Assembly (NCBI GenBank): GCA_009760855.2
Contig: WPIO01000416.1
Span: 1-52,847, forward strand
Origin: Cristatella mucedo
Lineage: Eukaryota > Bryozoa > Phylactolaemata > Cristatellidae
Direction of reading: 5' to 3'
DNA length: 52,847 bases
The position numbers were made by a program, and so were the translations under genes. Shown here one piece after another: positions 9,471 to 20,697 of the stretch (position 1 is its first letter; each line of letters starts with the position of its first letter). The notes under the pieces are model-generated. The model saw only the letters and a list, made by a program, of their open reading frames with translations, made no database searches and had not been told where the DNA came from.

Positions 9471-10420
9471 ATAGCGTTCTGAGAGAATTCACTTTTTAGA
9501 AACTTTACTTTCGCTGCCAAAAGCTCGCGATCGAATGACTGCTAGCAAAGCATGGTTAGAGGTCACGGTCTACCAGAAAATACGGTCAGTGGCAGCATAC
9601 ACAGTGTCAGCACGCAAAATCTCACAAAAGATGAATAATAACGGCCTACTAAAAGCTGCTACAAATAGGTAGATATTTGCATCTCTTTAAATGTGATCAA
9701 ATCAGGGAAAATTTTCTCACTGTTCGGAAGTGAGTTCGAGTCTGTGGGAGCATACGAGCTAAAGCTAAACGTCTCCAACTGACACGGCTTTGTGTGAAGG
9801 GATGTAAACGATGAGATTTCACAAAGAGTGTGGTATGATGCTTAGCCTGGTGGGGGAGTACATCTAAGAAGCGGGTTGGAACCAAAGAATAAAGGAACCT
9901 AAAAGTGAGTGACCGAACCTTGGAGTTGACTGGGAACCAGTTCAGGTAAGCAAAGAGTGGTGTGATATATCAAATTCGGGGCTCACGGTAGACAAAACCT
10001 AGCTGCAGATTTTGTGGCAAGAAATGAGTTACAGAAGTCGAGACAGGATGTCAGCAGTGCCCGGAATAATTGAGATGTGGTAACCCTATCTAAGCAAGCC
10101 CAAATTTCAGAAATGTTATGTCGCTGGAAGTATGCAGACTTGACCATGGAGCTGATGTGGTCGTTTAATGAAAGGACACTTTTGAACAGGTCACCTATAT
10201 TTCGTGCAGATTCAACACGGCATGTGCTGGCAGAGCCGATTGTGAGCGTTAGCCTTTCCATTTTCCGAGTAACACTTGTTTTGCCTGTCGCTAGTCAGTT
10301 GGTTGTGTCTTCGTTCAACCAGTAGTGGCATGTCACATAAACAAACATTTTAGTAAGGAACTCCGAAAACCTATATAAACAAGTTTAGAGAGTTTGAAGG
10401 AGGACGGTATATCACAACAA
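9470..10420 (-). mobile_element. LINE-A copy, degenerate
   Basis: Complement of the LINE-A 3' UTR, C-terminal coding region and RT end. Landmarks are GTGTCAGCACGCA, the CCTAAAAGTGAGTGACC block, GAAGTCGAGACAGGATGTCA and GCTGATGTGGTCGT. The 3' tail near 9470-9530 is strongly decayed. Confidence 0.75.
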
Positions 10421-11500
10421 CGAGAGGCGACGTCTTTGATTAAGACCGTATTGCAACCGATCCAAGCGTCGGCTAGTGCGGCAAAAAACTGCTTGGCTTG
10501 TAGCCAAACAATTCACGAAAAATACTAGCAAACCTTCCATTAACCTTTTAAGATCGCATAGGCTGAAAGAATGAGGACCCTGATGGGGTGATCTCAGATA
10601 TCAGCTATGAGAATTATTCTGAAACTCATAGTCCTGGCAGTATTCTAGACCTTGCATAGTGGTGCTGGCTAAATAGACCTGGCACCCTCACTGGTTTGGG
10701 TAGCGGTATAACTCAGGGTATATGCAGAGAAATACAGCACAAAATACGGCAATTTTAATGACGCCGTGCTCTGTATCCTGTGGGTTGTGTAAACAGAAAG
10801 GCATCATTAGAAAAATTTCATTCTACGAGTTGCCTGTATATTATAGCTGATAATGCAGGTGGCAGTAGTTTCCTTAAAACGAAGGTTTGGCTACGTGCTT
10901 GCTATTACTGCAGAGGCTTTCTTGTGCCTGCTACCGTTTGCTCGGAATTAAAGTGCCGTGTCTGAGAGCTGTCAAAGAAAGCTTCCACAGCTAAAGGTCG
11001 CGTCCAACAGGTGGCTAAACCATCTTATTAGCTCTCAAAGCCACTAAGTCTTTGCAGCTGATGATGAAAATGGCCTCGAGTTGGGAAAAATGCAAGAGGT
11101 TAAGTTATGTTCCCCTTTTGCTGAATTGGTTACGATTGCTCCCAAATAATCTAAGGGCACAGACCAAAGATCTTACTCAGACCCGCTAAATGAGCTTTAG
11201 CAAGGCTACTTCTTAGATAGCTGAACTCCTGCCTCACCGAGCTCTCTTATTTTCTGCAGACAATGAACAAGCTGACCGGTACCTTAGCTGGATACTGTTA
11301 GTATCAGAAGCCTTGGCTCTACAGGCGGTGGACCAGGGAACGCACTGGCGTTCCTACCTACTTTGTCGCCTGCATTAGCTAAATGCTGGAAAAAATGGGA
11401 AGAGAAAGGAAATTGTGCCCAGCTAAATGAGAGAATAAGCATAAGAAGAGAGTATTATCAGCATCTCAGGTCTAACAAAGATTATAAATAATAAATAAAT
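10420..11500. other. About 1.1 kb without recognised features
   Basis: Not similar to the LINE or SINE families of the window and with only short open frames (up to 61 residues, at 10780-10965). No paired splice sites with conserved coding were found. It may be old host intergenic or intronic sequence. Confidence 0.4.
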
Positions 11501-11670
11501 CCTAGCTGATTAAACAGCCTCTTTTCGTATAGCGACAGAAGAGCCCCCTACGGCTATCACCATCGCTTGCAGTGGCGACAATGGATCGCCCTCCGCAGGA
11601 ATCGAACCTATGACCTCGGGACCGAGGTCGTGAAAGCAACACCTTACCTAGTGTGTCATCACGGCTCACC
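11495..11670 (-). mobile_element. SINE-2 (tRNA-like), copy 1
   Basis: On the minus strand: GGTGAGCCGTGATGACAC, then TAGGTAAGG (A-box-like), GGTCCCGAGGTC, and AGGTTCGATTCC, which is a perfect Pol III B box. The body ends in AAAGAGGCTGTTTAATCAGC. Flanking GATTA occurs on both sides and may be the target-site duplication. Five copies lie in the window. Confidence 0.85.
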
Positions 11671-12229
11671 GATTAGAAAGAATCGCCTTTATCGCTGGGA
11701 CGGCACGAACCTTCGCGTAGATTTATCAGCATCAGCGTCATTGTAGCTATCACTACAGAAGATGACTGACCTCGGCCATAACAGTACTCACTCCGGTCAG
11801 GTTTTCGTAGTATATACTTTTACGATGGCAGGCAAACATACAACTTTTTATAGAATTATGGATTATCCCTCTGCTCAAGCAGTTGCTTTTCAGGGTTATT
11901 TCTGAAGCGGTCTCCAGCATTGAGTCAGTCTTCAAGCTCAAAGGTCATAATAGCTGTTCCCACGTTTGAAGTAGTCGCCGTTCATTTGGCACATGCAGTC
12001 ATGTAGATTAGTATTACCCTAGAGGCTTTAGCAGTGCTCGAGTTTGCTTTTCCTTAAAATTCTTCTGGTTTGTAAAGTAGAGTTGGTAGTCAGCTTAATT
12101 GAATCGAGCCAATCTGCTTCAGCTGGCTAGGAGCCTTTTTCGTAGTTCATAGCTGAGCCGTCGTCGAAATTAAACCGAGTTGTCACAAGCAGCCACCTGT
12201 GTGGCTGCATCGCTAATCGATGCTGTGTC
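11671..12229. other. No recognised feature
   Basis: AT-rich DNA before block Q1. Weak similarity to the region upstream of Q2 (46200-46700) is possible but not convincing by eye. Confidence 0.3.
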
Positions 12230-12924
12230 CAATATCAGATGTTTGGGCACGTACCTTGCATGGAGCAATGCGTCGGTCACTTAACTATTGAGTATAGAAA
12301 CGGACCCACGAATTGGTTTTAGAAGTTCAATCACTTGTTAATTTTTATTGTGCGTTGAAATAGTATGACGTACCGAACACTGATATCTCCCAGATTTCTC
12401 CCGGGTGTGCGCCTGCGTGTGGGTTGTGTGTATGTGTGTGTGTGCGAGTGGATATCACCTCGTTATATACATGTGCACTTTATGGAGTCGCTGATGGCCG
12501 ACTCAAACTTGTTGTTTTTATTGAAAAGAAATTGCAGCTTACCTATTATGCTGCAAATAAGTGGTATGCTAGGCATCATAAGTTACATGTAGTGCTCTAT
12601 TAAGTTAAATTTTGGAATAATGTCTTCTAATGAGCTGAAGGCTTCCAAAATCGAAGTGTGAGTCATATCAAATCAACATTTTTTACTTGCAGTGGCATTA
12701 AGTACATGTACATATGAATTAAACATTGTCCGTAACGATAAAAACTGAAAGTGTACGTAAAATATCCTTATGAAAGGATGCAAACATTGTAAAGTGCATC
12801 ATCATATGTCATGCACATGTAATCAACTTTGAGTTTCAATGCAACAATGAATTTATGGCAATCTGCTAAGTGGTAAATATCGAAAGACTATTGACTCGTT
12901 ACAGAAGCCATCACGTGATTTCAG

Positions 12925-13011
12925 AATACACCAACAAATCGGTTGTCTTTCTACCAGTTACGGTGATATGTACTAAAAACTTGACTTGTCTCCATGAATT
13001 TCCATTGCCAG
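12925..13011 (+). CDS. Candidate 29-residue exon in block Q1
   Basis: Between an acceptor (GTGATTTCAG) and a weak donor (CCAG/GTACTG) lies a phase-1 to phase-1 open frame reading VVFLPVTVICTKNLTCLHEF in its core. The paralogous stretch at about 47397-47483 stays open and equally long (core WAVFLVFTMTCSERWTFLHAF), although its acceptor AG has become GG. A second acceptor, CTCGTTACAG, upstream is intact in both. The segment is hydrophobic, so a leader or a membrane segment is possible. No start codon is in frame nearby. Confidence 0.25.
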
Positions 13012-13195
13012 GTACTGGAATTTATAAAGCCTTATTTGCTTTAATTTTAAGACTTTGAATTGCCGCACCCAGTTAGCTGGCAGATATAGGATTGCATTTC
13101 TTGTGCTTGCAGGTATTTACGGCTTCTTAGACAGAATGTTTTGGCTAGCTAAGTTTATATGGCAACCGTTGTGCCCAATTGTGGTGCTAATGCAA

Positions 13196-13389
13196 ATAAT
13201 AAAGAAATACTGGCTGATTTAACAGCCTCTTTTGTATAATAGACAGAAGACCCTTTACGGGTGTCACCACTGCTTGCAGCTACGATAAAGAACCGCCCGC
13301 TAAGAGATTCGAACCCAGATCTCGGGACCGAAGTCGTGAAAAGCAACCGCCTTACCTAGTGCGCCATCACGGCTCACCTGATACGTGGG
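13196..13389 (-). mobile_element. SINE-2, copy 2
   Basis: Same tRNA-like head and B-box region (GGGTTCGAATCTC on the minus strand) as copy 1. It is flanked by a 7-bp direct repeat AATGCAA at 13189-13195 and 13390-13396. Absent from the paralogous block Q2, so it inserted after the duplication. Confidence 0.85.
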
Positions 13390-13439
13390 AATGCAATTTT
13401 TCTGATCAATGCTAACAACAGGTTTCCTCAGTGGTTAGT

Positions 13440-13955
13440 TTTTGTAAAGAGGCTATCAATTGTATTTAATTACCTGCAGCACGTTTCACGCGTCTTTTCA
13501 TTGAAAATGTGAATGCTATTGCTGCTAGATTATTATGATACCTAAGCGGCTCTTGAATACTAAGCTTTGGAAATTAAACGTATCACCATCTTCAGTTTAT
13601 CGGTGCTAAATAGCCAATAGAAATTAGGTTATGGTTATGGTCAATCAATACTGCTTTTGACATAAAACTGGTTTGTAATTATGCTAAGGCCGGCGCTGGA
13701 GAGATTGCCTCTATACAAAAAATAAAGTTCGCACCTGCTACAGCACAGTCACAAACTCTTGACAACATGCGAAATGTTCTTAAATAAGTCAAAAGGGCCT
13801 TATTGCAGGTTTGTAAGAATTCATTTTTTCAAGTCATTACAGAGCACTTGTTCTCTAGCAGTTTTACCCTTAGAACTAAGAAATGTCAGTGTAAACCTTG
13901 ATCGGCTGAATTGCAAGTAGAAAAATTCATGTAGAGATATTCGTGTAGTTTTTGT
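13440..13955. other. No recognised feature
   Basis: AT-rich non-coding sequence between block Q1 and a cluster of LINE-A fragments. No conserved frame or repeat was recognised. Confidence 0.35.
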
Positions 13956-13959
13956 CACT

Positions 13960-14345
13960 ATCTTTCAGGTCCCTTCACTCTTTGGCTCAAGTCTACCTAA
14001 AGATTTACTCCCTCACCAGGCTAAGCATTGTACTAACCAGTTTTCAGAGTCCGACTGTTAAACTAGACCTTGTACAAACCTCAAATCCTTTGGAGATCGT
14101 GCCTTTAGTTCGTATGATCCCAAAGCCTGAAGCTCACTCCGACCTGCTTTGTGACATCTCCCTTCTGCAGGTTAAAAACAAACTAAAGTGCATCTATTTA
14201 TGAAGCATTTAGTGGGTCACTGTGAGTCGTCCTTTATTTGCTTATGCCTGCTTACATTCTGGCATGCTGTGACTAACCATACTTGCATGTTGACCCTGCA
14301 AATGCCACCCTAACCATGCCATTCTTCTTGCTTAGTAATAATAAA
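13960..14345 (+). mobile_element. LINE-A 3' fragment
   Basis: Begins in the C-terminal coding region (CAGGTCCCTTCACTCTTTGG, CTCACCAGGCTAAGCATTG) and runs through the 3' UTR to an A/T-rich end. It is heavily decayed. Confidence 0.75.
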
Positions 14346-14359
14346 ATAACAATAAAATA

Positions 14360-14795
14360 AATAAAGCAAACCCTGAGAACTCAATATTTTTCTAGCTGCT
14401 TTGCATTTGCTGCAAAGGAAACACGATCGAATTGTGAGTGGTATCATGCTTGATAAACATTGTGAATAGCAAGATTAGGGTGACATGCACAGGGTCAGCA
14501 TGCAAGAGTGGTTAGTGGCAGCATGCAATAGTGTCAGCACGCATGGGCACATGAAGGACAGATCGCAGGGACCCACTGAATACTGTCATTAATAGGAGCG
14601 TTTTTAATTTTTTTTTTAGCATGGTCAAGTCAGGGGATGTCGTGACTCAAGTCGAGAGTGAGTTTTAGACTTTGTGAGCATGCGAACTAAATACACGGTC
14701 TCCAAAGGATTTGAGGTCTGCACTAGGTATAGGTAAACGGTTAGTTTCCGAAATGTCCGAAAGGCCAGCAAGCAGTGGGTTACAGAAGTCAAGAC
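14360..14795 (-). mobile_element. LINE-A 3' fragment, inverted to its neighbour
   Basis: Complement of the tail and 3' UTR (GTGACATGCACAGGGTCAGC, GTGTCAGCACGCATGGGCAC) up to GGTTACAGAAGTCAAGACAG. It meets the + strand fragment tail to tail, giving a palindromic arrangement. Confidence 0.8.
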
Positions 14796-14796
14796 A

Positions 14797-16335
14797 GATA
14801 ATAATAATAATAATAATTCACTTGATAAAGCGCCCTCAGAGCACTTAATCTCTCTCTAGGCACTTTACATTTGCTGCAAAGTGAAATGCAATTGAATGGT
14901 AAGTAAAATCATGCTTGAAAAAACAAACAAAATGAATAATATGGTTAGGGGTGACATGCACAGGGTCAGCATGCGAATGTGGTTAGTGGCAGAATGCACA
15001 GTGTCAGCACGCATAAGCACATCAAGGACGAATCACAGGGACCCGCTAAATGCTGTCCTAAATAGGTGTTTTTTATGTTCCTTTTAAATGTGATCAGGTC
15101 GGGGGATGTTCTGACGCAGGTCGGGAGGGAGTTCCAGGCTGTGGGAGCATACGAACTAAATGCATGGTCTCCAAAGGATTTAAGGTTTTTACGAGGTATT
15201 TCTAGACTGTTGGATTCCGAAAAGCGGGTGGTACGATGCTTTGCTTGATGGGGTAGTATATCTGAAAGATAGGCTGGAGCCATAGAATGAAGGGACCTAA
15301 AAGTGAGCGACAAAACCTTGAAGTCAATCCGTTGCATGACTGGCAGCCAGTGCAGGTCGGCGAGAAGTGGAGTAATGTGGCAACTGCGACGCTCACGACA
15401 GACAAGTCCAACTGCCGAGTTTTGCACCAGCTGCAATCGCCTGATCGCACATGCTGGTAGGCCAGTAAGCAGTGAGTTGCAGAAGTCGAGACGAGATGTC
15501 ACGAATGCATGGACCAACTTAGATGTGGTATCTTGATCTAAACAAGCCCGAATGGCACAAATACATCGACACACTTATTTGTGGTATCCCTTTCTAAGCA
15601 AGCCAGAATGTTATCAATGTAACTGAGTATAGGCTGACTTGATTGTGCAGCTGACGTGGTCGTCTAACTAAAGGTGGCTTTGGAACACGACTGCTACATT
15701 TGGTGAAGATTTAACAGGACATATGCCGGCAGAGGCGATTTAAACCATTAGCCTGTCCAATGTCTGAGTCACTCCTGGTTTGCCCATAACTGTTTGGTTA
15801 GTTTTATCATCACTTCATTCAAGAAAATTCGCTGCCACCCATGTGTGAATGTCATGAAAACATGCAGTAAGGGAGTTGAGAGTTCGACGGGCTCGAGGGG
15901 AGGCAGGAATCAAAGCAAAGGTACATATGATTGTCATCAGTATATACGTGAAAGCCTAGATTGTGCTTGCCAATCAAGTCGGCAAGAGGGAGAGCGTAAA
16001 CCGTGAAAATAACCGGACCTAGTACGGAGCCCTGAGGTACTCCATATTTCAAAGGCACACCAGGTGATATTTGTCTATTCACAGAAATACTCTGACGTCT
16101 CTCAGTGAGAGACTTCAGAGACCTGAACCATTGTAGAGCAGTGCCGGTGATACCCAGGCGAGATTAGAGGCACTCCAGAAGGACTTGGTGATTGGTATTA
16201 TCAAAAGCTTCTGAAAGATCGACCAGAACAAGCAGACACTCTACTCATGCCTGCCTTCGTAAGTAGGTCGTTGTACATCCGAAGCAATTCTGACTCAGCA
16301 GAGGAGTGATTTGCTTTCAAGATGGAACTGGATCA
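14797..16335 (-). mobile_element. LINE-A, longer copy (tail to RT)
   Basis: Starts at an ATT/AAT microsatellite. The 3' tail, 3' UTR and C-terminal frame follow; the frame at 14966-15574 on the minus strand reads LVHAFVTSRLDFCNSLLTGL, then LLADLHWLPVMQRIDFKVLS. Further on come the RT motifs GVPQGSVLGPV (about 16030) and a degraded YTDD. It ends at the part coding FQSG. It is full of frameshifts and is a dead 5'-truncated LINE. Confidence 0.85.
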
Positions 16336-16440
16336 TGCTACCACTAACCATTCAATCGTGCTTCTTTTGCTGCCATTATATAAGGTGCCTAAAAGAGATC
16401 AAGTTCTCTGAAGGCACTTTATAAAACGTATTATTATCTA
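16336..16440 (+). mobile_element. LINE-A 3' tail scrap
   Basis: GCCTAAAAGAGATCAAGTTC and TGAAGGCACTTTATAA followed by an ATT-rich end match the LINE-A tail. Confidence 0.75.
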
Positions 16441-16566
16441 AATTTTGCTTAAACTTCCGTAGTAAAGAATAGTAGGTGGTAATGAAGTGGTCATTTAGTG
16501 TGGAGAGCAATCAACTCTGAATACAGTAGTTTTGACAGTGTTAACTTCGTCTTAGTGAATTTGAGT

Positions 16567-16710
16567 TGGTTTAGTCCAGCGGTCAAGGTGCTCGCCCCGA
16601 CCAAGATCAAGCTGAGGTTGTGGGCTCAAGGCCCAAAGCCTACGTGAAGCACCTGAATTGAGATTAAGTTATCTTGGGGCGCTATATATAAGTGAATTAT
16701 ATTTATTTTT
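16567..16710 (+). mobile_element. SINE-1, copy 3
   Basis: TTGGTTTAGTCCAGCGGTC and GGTTGTGGGCTCAAGGCCC form the tRNA-like head. The tail GAAGCACCTGAATTGAGATT then TATCTTGGGG ends in TTATATTTATTTTT. It is the most complete stand-alone copy and shows the LINE-like tail clearly. Confidence 0.75.
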
Positions 16711-16792
16711 ACGACCTGTGCGGTTCAGCGCACTACCCATAGGATCTCATCATTTTTAATATGATGAGCACGTGCTTTGTCCATAATTTCAG

Positions 16793-17143
16793 AAAACGTC
16801 ATGCTTACTGGGGAAAAGAATCCAGCACTAGTTGGAGAAAATCTGAGGCTCATGAGTAGCGTTCCTGATTGGCCACCCATCATTTGGTTCACGATTCAGG
16901 CTAACAATAGTCGGACTTCAGATTATTCTACTTGCTACCATGATGGAAAATTTATAAGTGGCGGCGGATTAGAGGCAGTACCTTTTCAACCTGTCAAGCT
17001 AATTTGACAAGTGGAGCCCATTTGATAGAAGTTGTTGCTATAAAGTATTTGGAATACACGAGTGAAGTATTTTATAGCAACCCACCGAAACCCATGGCTC
17101 GGGTCGTCTTGACACGTCAGCCTCTGGTTCTTCAAGTAACCGG
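16793..17143 (+). pseudogene. Decayed Ig-like domain exon, unit 2
   Basis: Paralog of the intact Ig exon at 48805-49161. Acceptor ATAATTTCAG opens phase 1. The frame reads KNPALVGENLRL, PDWPPIIWFTIQANN, DYSTCYHDGKFISGGG, then a one-base deletion near 16985 gives a stop. In the shifted frame it continues LTSGAHLIEVV, EYTSEVFYSNP, QPLVLQVTG, ending before GTCAG where the intact copy has GTAAG. Both canonical B- and F-strand cysteines are Ser here (LMSSV for LTCHV, YTSEV for YTCQV). The extra Cys pair (DYSTC, and TCQAN in the shifted frame) is kept. Likely once an Ig ectodomain of the unit-2 receptor. Confidence 0.75.
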
Positions 17144-17289
17144 TCAGTTTTTCGGCAAGCATAATTCGTGCCTGCCATGTCATGCCTAATTCTGCTTTCT
17201 TGTCAACTGCTAAGTAATGACAACAGTAATAACAAGTCTTTTTTATCGCACCCTCAATAAACAGAATATATATTCAAGAGCATTATATC

Positions 17290-17460
17290 TATATTTCAGC
17301 TTAAGAAGACCTAACGTCAAGAGCATCCAAGACATCGTAGTTTTAAAGTTGAGCGAAAACGCGAGTATTATTTCATTTAGTCCAAACATGCAAGAGCTTA
17401 GCGAAAATCTCCAAGGACCATTGGCCAGTAGGACAATTGTGCAAAATAAAAGCGGATAGT
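17290..17460 (+). other. Possible exon after the Ig pseudo-exon
   Basis: After an acceptor-like TCTATATTTCAG a phase-2 frame is open to 17459 (VVLKLSENASIISFSPNMQE in its core). The phase differs from the phase-1 pattern of neighbouring exons, no donor was found, and there is no paralog to compare. The product is unknown. Confidence 0.15.
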
Positions 17461-17599
17461 GATATAGGCAGTGAGAGAGTTTCGGTCTTGATATAGATAC
17501 AAGCTGAAGACCTGCTCACAAAGCTTTCAATTTACTGCGATGGGTATTGAGATGACTGAAAGCCGTAGAGCAGGAAGTGCGAGAGAAGGCGACACGAGC

Positions 17600-17900
17600 A
17601 CGAAGATCGGTTAGGAGGGGTCATCGGGGGAGGGGGGGGGGCTGAACGCAGGGTGGAAAGGTGTCAATGGCTTCCCATCCGCAGAGTACCTGACATGCGC
17701 ATGGGAGCACTCGAGTGATGCTCAGGTGAGATGAGAGGCAATTGAGAAGGACGTGATGATCATTGGTATCTACGGCTGCCGAACCATTAAGTAACGTATA
17801 AGTGGAGACTTTATTTGAGTCTACTTTCTCGAGAAGGTCGTTAAACACTCAAAGCAACACAACCAACAGCACAGTGATTTCCTCTACAACCAACTTGGAG
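17600..17900 (-). mobile_element. LINE-A RT fragment
   Basis: Complement of the RT motif-A region. The minus strand reads YTLLNGSAAVDTNDHHVLLNC, equivalent to the DISAAFDTIDHKVLLE block, with the catalytic Asp environment altered. A G homopolymer lies near 17631. Confidence 0.7.
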
Positions 17901-17989
17901 CTTACTTGCAAGGTTTACATTTTGAAGGCAAGTGACAAGTTGGCTGCTACCTACATGTTTCACTGACCTCAAGTATTACATCAGTTGGG

Positions 17990-18738
17990 AGACTGGGTGA
18001 AAATAGCATTTTTTCTCTTGAACTGGCTCCCTGCCATGAAACGCATCACCTTCAAGGTTGTGTCACTCACTTCAAGGTCCCTTCATTCATTGGCTCTAGC
18101 CTCTCTGTCAGAAAAATGCTTACTGAGTTAGCAGCCTCTTTTTTCATAGCAGCTGAAGAACCATTATGGCTTTTACTAAGGCTTGCAGCTGCGATAAAGA
18201 ATCACCCACAGCAGACTTCGAATCCACTACCTCGGGACCGAAGTTGTAAAAACAACCGCCTTAACTAGTCTGCCATGACGGCTCATCAGAAACACTCTTC
18301 CAGAAGGTTAAGCAAAGTACCACCCGCTTTTCAGAATCTAATTGTTTACCTATACCTCGTACATACCTCAAATTCTTTGGAGACCGTGCCTTTAGTTCGT
18401 ATGCTCCCAAAGCCTGGAACTCACTTCTGACTTGCGTCACGACATCTCCTGACTTGACCACATTTAAAAAGAACCAAAACTCATCTAGTTATCGCAGCAT
18501 TTAAAGGGTCCATGTGCTTTGTCCTTTACGTGCTTATGCTTGCTTGCACTGTGCATGCTGCCACTAACCACACTTGAATGCTGACACTGTGCATGTCATC
18601 CCTATCCATGTTATTCTTGTTGGTCATCGAGCATTCCACCACTTACCATCAGATCGTGTTTTCTTTGCAGGAAATGTAAGGCACCTAGAAAGAGACTGAG
18701 TTCTCTGAGGGCACTTTACCAAATGCGCTATTACTATT
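17990..18738 (+). mobile_element. LINE-A 3' part, interrupted by SINE-2
   Basis: C-terminal coding end (CACTTCAAGGTCCCTTCATT, CTTTTCAGAATCTAATTG, CACATTTAAAAAGAA), then the 3' UTR and tail (GAGACTGAGTTCTCTGAGGG). A SINE-2 splits it at 18115-18285. Confidence 0.8.
18115..18285 (-). mobile_element. SINE-2, copy 3, nested in LINE-A
   Basis: tRNA-like head on the minus strand with CCCGAGGTAGTGGATTCGAA. It is flanked by a 7-bp direct repeat TCAGAAA at 18108-18114 and 18286-18292. The LINE-A sequence is continuous across it. Confidence 0.85.
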
Positions 18739-18739
18739 A

Positions 18740-19048
18740 TCAGACTGTGTAACTCGCTTCCACAATTCTTATGCAACGACAACAACTCTCTCTAGCTGCT
18801 GACTTGGGCTCATCCTTTTCAACGGTCCTTAGCTGCTACTTCCTTGCTATTCTCTACCTCATGCTCTCCTGAATCTGCTATTCTTGCCACTTTCTGCCTG
18901 AGACAAAGTCTGCTGGCTGCCGAATGCGTACCGAAAGCCGATTAGGCTGTGAGTGAGCTATACAAAACTCTCATGCCTAACACCTACATAATTTCTATGA
19001 CTTTGTGGAGTTACAGACGGAGAAACATTACGTTACATTACATTAAGA
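18740..19048 (+). mobile_element. LINE-B 3' end
   Basis: AACTCGCTTCCACAATTCTTA, ACCGAAAGCCGATTAGGCTG and CTTTGTGGAGTTACAGACGG, ending in an ACATTACGTTACATTACATT run. Confidence 0.8.
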
Positions 19049-20537
19049 TTTATTTTCTGCTGACATCGTCGTGTGCACACTCGCTATTTAAGATCGTTGC
19101 TAAATCTTGTTTATTGTTCTTGCACTAGTGTGAGAGCAGGGTTAAATCAAGTGTGTTTAAAGACACAACTTGAAACAAATTTGATCCCGAGAGGTTTTGT
19201 AAACCTGTTTTGTATGCAGGCCCTCTTACATACGCACAGCTTGGCGTCAGTAATCCTTGGCCGTGCCTTCACCGTCGCCGAAATCATAGCTCAGGAAAAT
19301 AATTCTGACCTCAGGAAATCATGAGCTGAACTCAAAAAGCAAAAACTGTAGGCCTTTATTTTCACGTATTTGCTATGCTGTTACAAGTGACGATGGTTTG
19401 GGCTTTTCAACCTCAAGAAGGTAATTCTATTAAGAGTAGGCTAGATAGCCTGCCTCAGATCAACAAGCAATCCAGAAGACCCCGGTGTCTTTTCCCGAAC
19501 TTGCTAATGGCTTGTGCTGAGGCGTGAAATCGAGGATTAGATTTTGTCTTACTTGAAAATTCTGGCAGGATCTCCACCAGCAAACAGGCCGGAGACTCAG
19601 TTAGGGAAAATGTGAACACCAACCAAACCACTTTAGATCGATTTGAAGGAGAGCAGTTGCAGATGACACCAACAGGAAATGAGTAGTTAATGGCAGGTGT
19701 GCAATGGGATGGCATTCAACCAGAAAGGTGACTAAAAAGCCCCCCACACTAGCTAAAGGACTTTGTTACCTACTAGTGGTAAACAAACTTATCGCCTTCT
19801 GATCGTTCCAAAGCCAAGACAAGTTTTTAGATTACCCCCTCACCGGTTGTCAAGGACAGCTGGTTCTCCATTGCTTTGCTATTGCGAACTGCTGAAAATA
19901 AGCGTCCCTGCATTGTTCGTGGTCTTGTTACCTCTAACGACTGCTTACTAAGGCTGTGACCTTGAAGAACGACAGCCCTGTCAAAACACGATACAGACTG
20001 CTTACGATTAGACGATAGACGATGCCCGGCTGTTGCAGCGATATTCCTCACTTTCTTGAATTTAACTCCTCTGGCTCTGCTGCAAGTCTTGAGCTTTCCG
20101 GGAGGTGCGAGAACTCTTACGGTGTCCCAAGTCCGAGCTGGCTATGAGCTCACTATCTGGGGTGCTACAGTAGCCTCGTTCCTCATAACCAGTCACTTGC
20201 ATTGTCTTTCCCTGCCCCCGTTCGTAGCTTGGGTCGGATCGTTAAGCTTCCTAACTTGCTTATCCACGCTTCCTATGAGCAGGATGACAGGGTCTCTAAG
20301 CCGAGTCTCGCGTTATGCAGTGTCGGCAGTAGTTCTAGCTAACCGTTAGAAGTAGTTCTCGCTAACCGTTAGAACTGAGGCTTGTACGCTTTACAGTGGG
20401 AGGGGAAGCTTCATATCACAGCTGGAGTTGTGCAGGAGGAAGGCTCGGTGCCTCACTGCTTACCTAAACTAAATCTGACCATCAGACTAAATCTGACCAT
20501 CGTGACTTAATACTCGTTATATCTTCACATTTTTGTG
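19049..20537. other. About 1.5 kb without recognised features
   Basis: Higher in G+C near 20050-20350, with a 97-codon open frame (20056-20349, +) lacking recognisable motifs and with an unremarkable composition. A direct repeat AGTAGTTCTMGCTAACCGTTAG occurs at about 20330-20370. No splice-bounded conserved exon was found. Confidence 0.4.
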
Positions 20538-20697
20538 GCTTGACGGCTCATTAGGTAAAGCAGTTTCTTTCACGACGTCACTTCCGAGGTCTGAATCTCA
20601 TAAAGAGTGATCCTTTATTGCTGCTGCAAGCAGAGTTGATAGCAGTAAAGGCAATTCTGTTGCTATGAAAAGGGCTGTTAAATCAGCTTGCATTTTT
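20538..20697 (+). mobile_element. SINE-2, copy 4 (decayed)
   Basis: TGACGGCTCATTAGGTAAAG, CACTTCCGAGGTCTGAATCTC and AAAAGGGCTGTTAAATCAGC match the family. The B box is eroded. Confidence 0.75.

Larger units (their letters stand above)
12230..13440 (+). repeat. Duplicated block Q, copy 1 (upstream of the Ig pseudo-exon)
   Basis: Aligns to 46740-47720. Shared runs include CTTGTTAATTTTTA, GACTCAAACTTG, GACTCGTTACAG, GTTGTCTTTCTA/GCTGTCTTTCTA and AGGTACTGGA. Each copy lies upstream of an Ig exon, so it looks like the 5' part or first introns of the receptor unit. A SINE-2 insertion at 13196-13389 is private to this copy. A TG-rich microsatellite lies at about 12415-12450. Confidence 0.75.

Noticed and set aside
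20056-20349. 97-codon frame as a gene
   Set aside because: No motif, no start or splice support and no paralog. Its length is within chance for the local base composition.
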